A DNA stretch of 64,000 bases. Source: Limnohabitans sp. T6-5 (GTDB lineage: Bacteria; Pseudomonadota; Gammaproteobacteria; Burkholderiales; Burkholderiaceae_C). Positions within the stretch are counted from its first letter, which is position 1. Every line of letters begins with the position of its first letter. The position numbers and the translations under genes are program-made. Location of the stretch: contig NZ_NERV01000003.1 of assembly GCF_003063315.1 (NCBI RefSeq), forward strand, positions 620,001 through 684,000. The letters run 5' to 3'. Under the pieces are notes generated by a model. That model was not told the DNA's origin and ran no database searches. It saw only the letters and a program-made list of their open reading frames with translations. Positions 33,504 through 40,096 of this stretch are shown here, piece after piece.

Positions 33504-34872
33504 GCCAAATGCGGATGCGGCTTTGTTTTGCTCGCCGGTCGTGGCCGAGATCGGCCTTCAACCCTTCGCACCAGATTGCCCTTGAGCAGTTCGATGCTCT
33601 GGGCGATGCACGTCGCAAGGGCACCCGGCAGCAACAGCAAACGGGGCAGCATGCGTTGCATCAGGCTGGCCGCGTAGCTGCGGTTGCAGACACGATCCGT
33701 GCGCTCTTGCATGCCACGGGCACAGTGACTGAGCAAAGCGCCCAGGTTGTCGGCCAACACTTTGGCGGCGATGTCAACGACACAGGCTTGCTGGCTCAAG
33801 CCACTGACGCTTTCGATTTTCAGGCGGTGCTTGAGGCGTTTGAAGGCTTCTTCGATGCGCCAGCGTTGGTGGTACAGCTGCCCAAACAGCTCAGCAGGAA
33901 ACGCTTGTGCATCCAAGTTGGTGAGCAGCACGCGCACCTTGCCGCTGGAGCTGACACAACGCACCAGGCGCACGCGCGGGGCTTGGCGAATGAACTCGTA
34001 ATCCTTGGCATCTTCAGTGCTGGGCATGTTCAGGGTGACCATCGCCTCGCTGGCACCGCTACGCAAGAACTCGCGCACCGCCTTGAAGCCGCAGTCACTG
34101 TCGCAGCGCATGCAAAAGCGGATGCTTTGCTGCTGCAACAGGGCAATCAACCAAGCAGCCGGATAACCCCGGTCAAGCACCAGCACATCGGTGGCTTGCA
34201 GGTGGTGCAAGTTCTCAAAAAGCATCTGACGCTCGCCCGTCTCGGGGCCATAGAGTTGGGCATGCAGACACAGCTCAGGGCCGGGCAGATACAGGCCAAA
34301 CAAACGCTGATCGGGATGTGCCGCAAGGCGCGTTCGGTGACACGCACGGGTGGCGGGCATGAACACAGAGGCGTCTGCGGCCACCACACGCAGGCCATGC
34401 CAAAGCGGCATCCAGCCTCTGGCCTGAGCCAGGTCCAGCAATTGAGCATTCAAAGCGGTAAGGGCTTCGGGCTTGAGTTTGTTGCGTGCTTGGGCAAATG
34501 CGCGGTCACTGGCCACGCGCTCAAGACCTGCGTGACCGGCCAAGCTGGCGAAAAACGAGTCCAGCATCAGCTGCTGAGATTGAGAGCGTTGGCTGAGCAA
34601 AGCGCCCACGAGACAAGGCAGGGGCAGTTTGCGTTGGCGAACAAAGGCGGTGGATTGTGGGCCTCGGGCCAAATCTGCAAAAGCGCAGCTGTGGATGAAT
34701 TTGCTCAGCTGAGCAAAGACAGAGGTCAGCTCAGCAAGAGGCGATGAACCAAGGGTAAACCCTGTATTTTCTTACCATGGTGGTTGTCATGTTGTGGCGA
34801 GAGAAAATAAGAAAAACTTCAATTAAATCAATGAGTTGCGTTAATTATTATAGCTTAAGTTCGGTGGATTGG
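33469..34872 (-). mobile_element. IS4-family-like insertion sequence, complete
   Basis: 1404 bp bounded by inverted repeats that match at 19 of 20 bases: CCAATCCACCGAACATAAGC on the left, and the complement of CCAATCCACCGAACTTAAGC on the right. It is flanked by the 8-bp duplication TCAATCAG. It carries one transposase on the minus strand. It inserted into the C-terminal part of the Gly-rich peptide gene. Confidence 0.88.
33491..34672 (-). CDS. IS4-family transposase
   Basis: 393 residues from the first conventional start (TTG 34672). DDE residues are visible: Asp in VVAADASVF, Asp in VLDRGYPAAWL and Glu within the IS4 signature YHQRWRIEEAFKRLKHRLKIE (Y-x2-R-x3-E-x6-K). The frame stays open upstream to a TAA at about 34770 and reads plausible transposase sequence (LAELTSVFAQLSKFIHSCAFADLARG) without ATG or GTG. 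The start may therefore be non-canonical, or the original start codon has been lost. Confidence 0.85.
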   Translation of the reverse strand: MARGPQSTAFVRQRKLPLPCLVGALLSQRSQSQQLMLDSFFASLAGHAGLERVASDRAFAQARNKLKPEALTALNAQLLDLAQARGWMPLWHGLRVVAADASVFMPATRACHRTRLAAHPDQRLFGLYLPGPELCLHAQLYGPETGERQMLFENLHHLQATDVLVLDRGYPAAWLIALLQQQSIRFCMRCDSDCGFKAVREFLRSGASEAMVTLNMPSTEDAKDYEFIRQAPRVRLVRCVSSSGKVRVLLTNLDAQAFPAELFGQLYHQRWRIEEAFKRLKHRLKIESVSGLSQQACVVDIAAKVLADNLGALLSHCARGMQERTDRVCNRSYAASLMQRMLPRLLLLPGALATCIAQSIELLKGNLVRRVEGRSRPRPASKTKPHPHLAYKA

Positions 34873-34880
34873 TCAATCAG
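34873..34880 (+). repeat. right target-site duplication of the IS4-like element
   Basis: TCAATCAG, identical to 33461-33468, directly after the right terminal repeat. The next nine bases (34881-34889) are island sequence that belongs to the disrupted peptide gene. Confidence 0.85.
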
Positions 34881-34889
34881 CGGGCAGCA

Positions 34890-36224
34890 CTAGCAGGCTG
34901 CTGAAATACCCCCCTTGACGAAAGCCTCCCTTCAGCTTCGCCGTAGAAAATACCCGCATCACAAAAGCAGACAACTATGCGCGGCGCTGACACCTTCACC
35001 GAAAGCCTGTTTCTGATGAAGCGGCTGGATGATTTCGTACCTGCAAACCACCCTCTGAGGCCGATTCGCGAGATGGTGAACAAAGCACTGATTGCCATGA
35101 ACGGCTTGTTTGCGGACATGTACGAGGCTGATATCAAAGGCGGCCGCCCCAGCGTTGCGCCAGAGAAGTTGTTGCGCGCCATGCTGTTGCAGGTGCTCTA
35201 CAGCGTGCGCTCTGAGCGCATGCTCATGGAACAAATTCAGTACAACATGCTCTTTCGCTGGTTTGTGGGTTTGGCCATGGACGATGCCGTCTGGGTGCCC
35301 ACGGTCTTCACCAAGAACCGCCAACGCTTGATTGAGCATGATGCGGTGGTGGAGCTGTTCAACCAGATCGTGGCTCAGGCTGACGAGCAAGATCTGCTCT
35401 CAGGTGAGCACTTCAGCGTAGACGGTACCTTGATCCAGGCCTGGGCAGGTCACAAAAGCTTTGTACCCAAAGACCGCAAGGATGAGGACGACAGCGATGG
35501 TGCCAACTTCCGCAACCAGCGCCGCAGCAACGAGACGCACGAATCGAGCACCGACAGTGATGCGCGGCTGTACCGTAAAGGCAAGACAGCCAGCGAGCTG
35601 CGTTTCATGGGCCACACACTCACTGACAACCGCAACGGCTTGGTGGTCAACGCCATGGTCACGCAAGCCGATGGATACGCCGAACGAGAATCGGCCAAGG
35701 CCATGATCAATGATGCGCGCCAAGCGCGTGAAGAGGAGACGACGCTCACATTGGGTGCGGACAAAGGCTATGACGCCAAGGAATTCATCGAGGCCTTGCA
35801 GGAGATGAACGTATTGCCGCATGTGGCGCAAAACAAATCTGGTCGCCAATCGGCAGTACCCGATGCAGTGGCAGCCAGCGAGGGTTACGAGATCTCACAG
35901 GAAAAGCGCAAGCGCATAGAGCAAGGCTTTGGCTGGGCCAAGACGGTGGGTCACATGAGGCAGGTTCTGGTGCGAGGACTGGAGAAAGTCGACCAGATGT
36001 TCGTGCTGACGATGACGGGGTACAACCTCACGCGACTGCGCACGCTGGGACAGGTGCGCCTGCAAGGTGCTCGATGAGTGAAAAGAGCTGGAAAAGGGGC
36101 CTCAAAAACAGTTTTTGAGGCCTCAAAGGCAGCGGTATTTCAAAATGCGAAAAGAAAATCTAGGAAATGCTTCCTAGGGCAAGATGCTTCGCCTGAAACG
36201 ATGAGTATTTCAGCAGCCTGCTAG
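34890..36224 (+). mobile_element. IS5-family-like insertion sequence with CTAG target duplication
   Basis: Perfect 16-bp inverted repeats: CAGGCTGCTGAAATAC at 34894-34909 and its complement at 36205-36220. They are flanked on both sides by CTAG (34890-34893 and 36221-36224), the target type used by some IS5-family groups. The element is about 1327 bp with one plus-strand transposase. The 127-bp tail after the transposase is non-coding. It inserted only about 10 bp from the IS4-like element, in the same small gene. Confidence 0.87.
34977..36077 (+). CDS. IS5-family-type transposase
   Basis: 366 residues. The N-terminal domain reads MKRLDDFVPANHPLRPIREMVNKAL and GRPSVAPEKLLRAMLLQVLYSVRSERMLMEQI. 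The DDE core has FSVDGTLIQAWAGHKSF, a second Asp in LTLGADKGYDAKEFIEAL, and Glu near RKRIEQGFGWAKTVGHMRQVLVRG. It looks full length and undamaged, so the element may still be active. Confidence 0.9.
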   Translation: MRGADTFTESLFLMKRLDDFVPANHPLRPIREMVNKALIAMNGLFADMYEADIKGGRPSVAPEKLLRAMLLQVLYSVRSERMLMEQIQYNMLFRWFVGLAMDDAVWVPTVFTKNRQRLIEHDAVVELFNQIVAQADEQDLLSGEHFSVDGTLIQAWAGHKSFVPKDRKDEDDSDGANFRNQRRSNETHESSTDSDARLYRKGKTASELRFMGHTLTDNRNGLVVNAMVTQADGYAERESAKAMINDARQAREEETTLTLGADKGYDAKEFIEALQEMNVLPHVAQNKSGRQSAVPDAVAASEGYEISQEKRKRIEQGFGWAKTVGHMRQVLVRGLEKVDQMFVLTMTGYNLTRLRTLGQVRLQGAR

Positions 36225-36278
36225 ATGCTGCGGAACAGGAACGTGTGACAATATGCCCGTTTAATCGCGTGTAAAAAC

Positions 36279-36330
36279 GGATGTTGCTTCAGAATTTTTG
36301 TGCTGAACTGGCATCCTTCTCTAATTTTTT
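36279..36330 (+). terminator. probable terminator of the disrupted peptide gene
   Basis: Interrupted stem GGATG...TTCAG / CTGAA...CATCC (36279-36316) followed by a T-run (36324-36330). It comes 14 bp after the TAA at 36262-36264 that ends the reconstructed peptide, which supports that reading. Bases 36078-36204 are the IS5-like tail, so nothing else is coded in this gap. Confidence 0.5.
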
Positions 36331-36340
36331 TACTGAAAAT

Positions 36341-36346
36341 TATAAT
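36341..36346 (+). promoter_or_regulatory. -10 box (TATAAT) of the GNAT/dehydratase pair
   Basis: Perfect TATAAT 34 bp before ATG 36380. No good -35 box is visible at the right distance. It suggests the two modification genes have their own promoter and may still be transcribed despite the insertions in the peptide gene. Confidence 0.45.
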
Positions 36347-36379
36347 GGTCTCGATATTTTTTGATGCGAAAGGAATGTG

Positions 36380-36841
36380 ATGATTAACAAGAGTGGTATT
36401 AATATTACGACGGACACAGAAAAGATTGGTTTTGATGACTTAGCCAATCTTTATGAATCCGTTGGGTATGGTTCTGCATCTTCTTATAAAGAGGACGAAG
36501 GGTATAGGGCAGCATTTTTTGGTCCCAGTTCTTTTTGTTTTTTTGCTTTGAATGATGATGGGCAGTTAGTTGGAATAGCTAGGGTTTTTAGTGACAACAA
36601 AATTTGCTCATGGATTGCCGAAGTGTGTGTTCATCCCTCATGGCAAGGAAAAGGAGTTGGTAGTAAACTTGTTGAAATGATAATTGAGCGTTTTGGACAT
36701 ACTGCAATTTATGTCGACGCTTTTGTTGGAGAAGAGAGCTTTTATGCAAAACATGGGATTAAGCCGAAGCAAAAATTAGTGGCTTGCAGTCGTGCAGGTA
36801 AAGTTAATGATGTTTCAGAGTCGTCACCTTTCATGCATTGA
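36380..36841 (+). CDS. GNAT-family N-acetyltransferase in the AT-rich island
   Basis: 153 residues of GNAT fold. Acetyl-CoA binding is indicated by WIAEVCVHPSWQGKGVGSKLVEMIIE (Q-x2-G-x-G), with the later strand IYVDAFVGEESFYAKHGIKPK. AGGA precedes the start; GTG 36377 is the codon before it. Codon use is AT-rich, unlike the chromosome around it, which is a sign of transfer. It lies between the peptide gene and the dehydratase-like gene, so it could acetylate the modified peptide or provide self-protection. Both are inference. Confidence 0.82.
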   Translation: MINKSGINITTDTEKIGFDDLANLYESVGYGSASSYKEDEGYRAAFFGPSSFCFFALNDDGQLVGIARVFSDNKICSWIAEVCVHPSWQGKGVGSKLVEMIIERFGHTAIYVDAFVGEESFYAKHGIKPKQKLVACSRAGKVNDVSESSPFMH

Positions 36842-36860
36842 CGTCTACCGCGACTGAACC

Positions 36861-37799
36861 ATGTTATATGCTACCGTTGACAAAGAAGTATCAAGACTTT
36901 TGCAACTCTACAAAGAATTGTCCGCTATCAATTTTGATAGCCTTCGGACTATTGTGGAAAATGAGATTTTTACGGTTCTTCAACCAGTTTTTTTGACAAC
37001 GGAGAATGCCCAAAAAAATTTTGATACTTCGCAAAGCTGGCAAAATTCTGTTGAATATCTAGAAAAAATAGCTCGAAAACGCGTCGAAAATATTGGAATT
37101 TTTTTGATCTCCGCTCTTGAGGCAAGTGCAATTTATAACCAAACGCAAAAAGATCGTATTACGCTCCCGTTAGTATTTAAAGCATTAGCGGGAGATTCAC
37201 ATAATGGAGGAATGCGTCCCCTGCTTATTGAAAATAGAAAAAGCGCCGTTGTTCTTAAATTCGCCGATCCCCGCCCTTATCAAGTGCTGAGGGAAATTCT
37301 TCAAGAGTTATCACAAGCAATCGGTTGTGATGTTGCACCCCCTCCAATTTTTGCCGATAAAAAAAATCAATGGTACTTCATCGAATATCTTGAAGAAGAA
37401 AACACCGAAGAGAGAATCAGCCAAAATAATATTGAAACATTCATGTACAGCATGGGAGTAATGACTGCGACCGCCTTTTCTTTAGGATTCGTCGATCTTC
37501 ATCTGGAAAATATTATTGCCGTTGGAAGCAAACCTATCATCATTGATCCCGAGTGTATTTTCTATAATTTTGATGGTGATACTGTAGTATCGGAAAAATT
37601 ATTAAGCACTGGTCTATTAAGTCACAATGTTCACATGTCCTCTTTAAGAGGAGGTGGTACGGCTGGAGTCCCGCTGCATGATTTTACTATGTATATCACA
37701 AAGGATGGGGTGCTTCGATATCGCAAGCCAGTACGACCTCATAGAAATAGGGTTCGACAAGTTGATGGTTCTTTGATTTCCCGTACGGGAAATTATTGA
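36861..37799 (+). CDS. LanM-type lanthipeptide dehydratase-like protein (DUF4135), C-terminally truncated
   Basis: 312 residues, about a third of a full LanM. The kinase-like dehydratase site is complete: GDSHNGG (Asp112, His114, Asn115), VVLKFADPR (Lys133), GFVDLHLENIIA (Asp212, His214, Asn217) and PIIIDPECIF (Asp229, Glu231). These correspond to the residues that phosphorylate Ser/Thr in LanM enzymes. LSTGLLSHNVHMSSLRGGG also follows the LanM pattern. The rest of the dehydratase domain and the whole cyclase domain are missing. The last codons (ISRTGNY, stop at 37797-37799) are read from the operator and -35 box of the hipB-like gene, so the gene was probably cut by recombination. Codon use is AT-rich. 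Confidence 0.72.
   Translation: MLYATVDKEVSRLLQLYKELSAINFDSLRTIVENEIFTVLQPVFLTTENAQKNFDTSQSWQNSVEYLEKIARKRVENIGIFLISALEASAIYNQTQKDRITLPLVFKALAGDSHNGGMRPLLIENRKSAVVLKFADPRPYQVLREILQELSQAIGCDVAPPPIFADKKNQWYFIEYLEEENTEERISQNNIETFMYSMGVMTATAFSLGFVDLHLENIIAVGSKPIIIDPECIFYNFDGDTVVSEKLLSTGLLSHNVHMSSLRGGGTAGVPLHDFTMYITKDGVLRYRKPVRPHRNRVRQVDGSLISRTGNY
37776..37793. promoter_or_regulatory. operator 1 of the hipB-like gene
   Basis: Perfect 18-bp palindrome ATTTCCCGTACGGGAAAT directly upstream of the -35 box. It lies inside the 3' end of the dehydratase-like reading frame. Confidence 0.75.
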
Positions 37800-37824
37800 G
37801 CCCCATGCGGTTGAAATGTATAAA
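37796..37824 (+). promoter_or_regulatory. sigma-70 promoter of the hipB-like gene
   Basis: TTGAGC (37796-37801) and TATAAA (37819-37824) with an ideal 17-bp spacer. Operators 1 and 2 flank it exactly, which is typical of autorepressed promoters. Confidence 0.7.
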
Positions 37825-37842
37825 ATTTCCCGAACGGGAAAT
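37825..37842. promoter_or_regulatory. operator 2 of the hipB-like gene
   Basis: ATTTCCCGAACGGGAAAT: 8-bp perfect arms ATTTCCCG/CGGGAAAT with a 2-bp centre. The centre-to-centre distance to operator 1 is 49 bp. It sits between the -10 box and the ATG. Confidence 0.75.
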
Positions 37843-37852
37843 TCAACAAAGC

Positions 37853-38080
37853 ATGACCAGCATTCATTCACCACAGCAATTGGGCAGTGCCGTCCGCGCA
37901 GCCCGCAAGCAGCTCGCGCTCACGCAGCCTCAATTGGCCCTGGCGGCAGGGGTGGGCGTGCGCTTTGTCGTGGAGCTGGAGGCAGGCAAGCTATCGGTGC
38001 AACTGGCACTGGTGCTACGCGTCATACAAGCGTTGGGAGGTGAAATCCACATCACTGGATTTCCAGAGGGCAGCGCCTAA
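37853..38080 (+). CDS. HipB-like Xre-family HTH regulator without hipA partner
   Basis: 75 residues with one HTH_3 domain (LGSAVRAARKQLALTQPQLALAAGVGVRFVVELEAGKLSVQLALVLRVIQALG). HipB proteins neutralise the HipA kinase toxin and repress their own operon through paired palindromes, and such palindromes flank this promoter. No hipA follows; the next gene is on the other strand 48 bp away. Either the toxin gene was lost or this is an orphan regulator. Confidence 0.82.
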   Translation: MTSIHSPQQLGSAVRAARKQLALTQPQLALAAGVGVRFVVELEAGKLSVQLALVLRVIQALGGEIHITGFPEGSA

Positions 38081-38128
38081 CGTTCTTCCTGCGGTGTCTT
38101 GACGTGCATGCCCTTAGCGCTGAGCGCC

Positions 38129-38968
38129 TCAAAACCGCCCCAGCGCCTGCATCTTCCAAGCCAGCCACAGCTTGCGCAGCGGCGTGAGCGCAATGCGTTG
38201 GTGCAGCACCTGAAAACCCGAGGCTTCGATTTCCCGCAGCAAGGTGCGGTAGATGCTGGCCATCATGAGGCCGGGTTTTTGGGCGCGGCGGTCGGCGGCA
38301 GGCAGCAGGGCCAGGGCTTCGTCGTACAGGGCGTGGGCGCGGTCGGTCTGGAACTTCATCAGCGCGGTGAAGCGGTCTGAATAGTCGCGCTGCATCAGGT
38401 CTTGCGCTTTGACGCCAAAGCGTTGCTGTTCGTCCAGCGGCAAATAGATGCGCCCGCGCATGGCGTCTTCGCCCACGTCGCGGATGATGTTGGTCATCTG
38501 AAAGGCCAGGCCCAGCTTGTGCGCGTACTGGGTGGTCGCCTCGTCGGTCTGGCCAAAGATGCGTGCGGCGACTTCGCCTACCACACCGGCCACCAGGTGG
38601 CAGTAGGTCGTGAGGCCCGCAAAGTCCAGATAACGGGTTTGGTTCAGGTCCATCTGGCAGCCGTCGATCACGGCCATCAGGTGGCGGCTTTCGATGCCGA
38701 AGGCAGGGGCCAGGGGCATGAGGGCGTGCATGACGGGGTGGCTGGGCTGGCCTGCGTAGGCTTGCATCACTTCTTTTTGCCACCAGGCGAGTTTGGTGGC
38801 GGCCACGCTGGGGTCTTTGATTTCATCGACCACGTCGTCCACTTCGCGGCAAAACGCATAAAAGGCGGTGATGGCCGCACGCCGCTCGGGGGGCAAAAAC
38901 AGGAAGGCGTAATAGAAGCTGCTGCCCGAGGCGGCGGCTTTTTGCTGGACGTAGTCTTGCGGGCTCAT
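38129..38968 (-). CDS. hpnD: presqualene diphosphate synthase HpnD-type
   Basis: 279 residues of the trans-isoprenyl diphosphate synthase head-to-head class. The first Asp-rich motif is AFCREVDDVVDEI, the second LGLAFQMTNIIRDVGEDAMRGRIYLP. The start SPQDYVQQKAAASGSSFYYAFLFLPPERR matches HpnD, which makes presqualene diphosphate from two farnesyl diphosphates. It lies 14 bp downstream of the related gene at 38983-40011, so they form an operon. HpnE is not seen here. Confidence 0.87.
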   Translation of the reverse strand: MSPQDYVQQKAAASGSSFYYAFLFLPPERRAAITAFYAFCREVDDVVDEIKDPSVAATKLAWWQKEVMQAYAGQPSHPVMHALMPLAPAFGIESRHLMAVIDGCQMDLNQTRYLDFAGLTTYCHLVAGVVGEVAARIFGQTDEATTQYAHKLGLAFQMTNIIRDVGEDAMRGRIYLPLDEQQRFGVKAQDLMQRDYSDRFTALMKFQTDRAHALYDEALALLPAADRRAQKPGLMMASIYRTLLREIEASGFQVLHQRIALTPLRKLWLAWKMQALGRF

Positions 38969-38982
38969 GGGCTGGGATTGTC

Positions 38983-40011
38983 TCACTGCGAAAGGCGCTG
39001 AAATTCTCGGCCCAGGGTATGGGGCGAGGCCAGCCGCCACAGCAGCCGCCAGAGCAAGGCGCGCATTTCGTGGCGCGGCATTTTCACGCGCTGGGTCAGG
39101 GCTTGTGGGCCTGCCTGGCGCAGCAGGGCCACAGTGCGGGCGCCGATCAGGGCGGGAAGTGCGCAGGCCAGGCGCAGGCGGCGGCTGCTCAGGCACTGGC
39201 TGTAATGCAGGCCTTCGCTCAGTTGGGTGTAGGTTTGCTGCAGGTACTCGCCCCACAAGGGGGCCAAAAGTTGCAGCGTAGCGGCATCACCCGTGCGAAC
39301 GGCTTGCCTGAGCTGCTCGGGGCTGAGGCCCAGTGGTGTCAGGCGCGCCTCAGGCAAGTAGCACCGGCCCGCAGCCAGGTCGGCCCCGGCGTCGCGCAAG
39401 ATGTTGAGCCTTTGCAGGCCCATGCCGTAGGCTCGGCCCGCCAGACGCATGGCGTCTGCGCTTTGGGTGGCAAAGCCGGGCAGGTGCCGCTCGCACAGTT
39501 CGGTCCAGAACTCGCCCACGCAACCGGCCACGAGCCAGGTGTAGTCGTCCAGTTCAAATTCGGTTGCCAGGGCTGCAGGCCCTTGGCCAAAGCGCTCAAC
39601 GTCCAGCACCTGCCCGCGTGTGATGTGCCCCAGAACCCAGCGCACGCTGGCCTGGTCGTCGGGGGGCAGGGCGTGCAGCAGGGGCAGGCAGTCGGGCAGG
39701 GCCTGCATCAGCGCCCGCTCATGCGGGTCGGTCTGGTGGCGGGCAAACTCGTTGAGCAGGCTCTGGAGTGCTTGCAGGGACCCTGCGGGTGATTGAATCG
39801 CTTGGGCCAGGCCAGACAGCAAAGCCAGGCGTTCGGCGGCAGGCTGGGCCGTGGTGTCGGCCACGGTGTCGGTGGCCCGGGCCAGCAGATAGCCCACTGC
39901 TATGGGGCCTTGCAGGGCGGGTGGCAGCAGACGAATCGTCAGGTAAAACGAGCGCGATACGCCGCGTAAAAGAGGCAGTTGCTTGCGGGTCAAAAGAGTG
40001 GAGGCTGGCAT
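38983..40011 (-). CDS. squalene/phytoene synthase family protein
   Basis: 342 residues with the squalene-synthase motifs SRSFYLTIRLLPPALQGPIAVGYLLARATDTVADT (first DxxxD), AGCVGEFWTELCERHL and GLQRLNILRDAGADLAAGRCYLP (second DxxxD). It resembles the eukaryotic-type farnesyl-diphosphate farnesyltransferases more than HpnC. With HpnD it points to squalene or related isoprenoid synthesis. It would be transcribed away from the efflux genes. Confidence 0.85.
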   Translation of the reverse strand: MPASTLLTRKQLPLLRGVSRSFYLTIRLLPPALQGPIAVGYLLARATDTVADTTAQPAAERLALLSGLAQAIQSPAGSLQALQSLLNEFARHQTDPHERALMQALPDCLPLLHALPPDDQASVRWVLGHITRGQVLDVERFGQGPAALATEFELDDYTWLVAGCVGEFWTELCERHLPGFATQSADAMRLAGRAYGMGLQRLNILRDAGADLAAGRCYLPEARLTPLGLSPEQLRQAVRTGDAATLQLLAPLWGEYLQQTYTQLSEGLHYSQCLSSRRLRLACALPALIGARTVALLRQAGPQALTQRVKMPRHEMRALLWRLLWRLASPHTLGREFQRLSQ

Positions 40012-40029
40012 GTGTAGGCATATTGTCGC

Positions 40030-40076
40030 TTGACAGAAGTCAGTCATTTGCTTAAATTACTAACCAGTCAGTCATT
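40030..40076 (+). promoter_or_regulatory. promoter and direct-repeat operator of the RND efflux operon
   Basis: TTGACA (40030-40035) and TTAAAT (40052-40057) with a 16-bp spacer. AGTCAGTCATT occurs twice as an exact direct repeat (40038-40048 between the boxes, 40066-40076 near the start site). This looks like a repressor site of TetR/AcrR type, which commonly controls RND pumps, but no such regulator gene is next to it. Confidence 0.6.
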
Positions 40077-40096
40077 AATTTTGGGATGGTTTTTCC

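Noticed and set aside
36225..36264. The possibility that the restored Cys-rich tail is chance
   Set aside because: Both insertions have exact target duplications, the frame stays open across both joins, and a terminator-like stem follows the stop. The case is kept as a finding with a clear test rather than dismissed.
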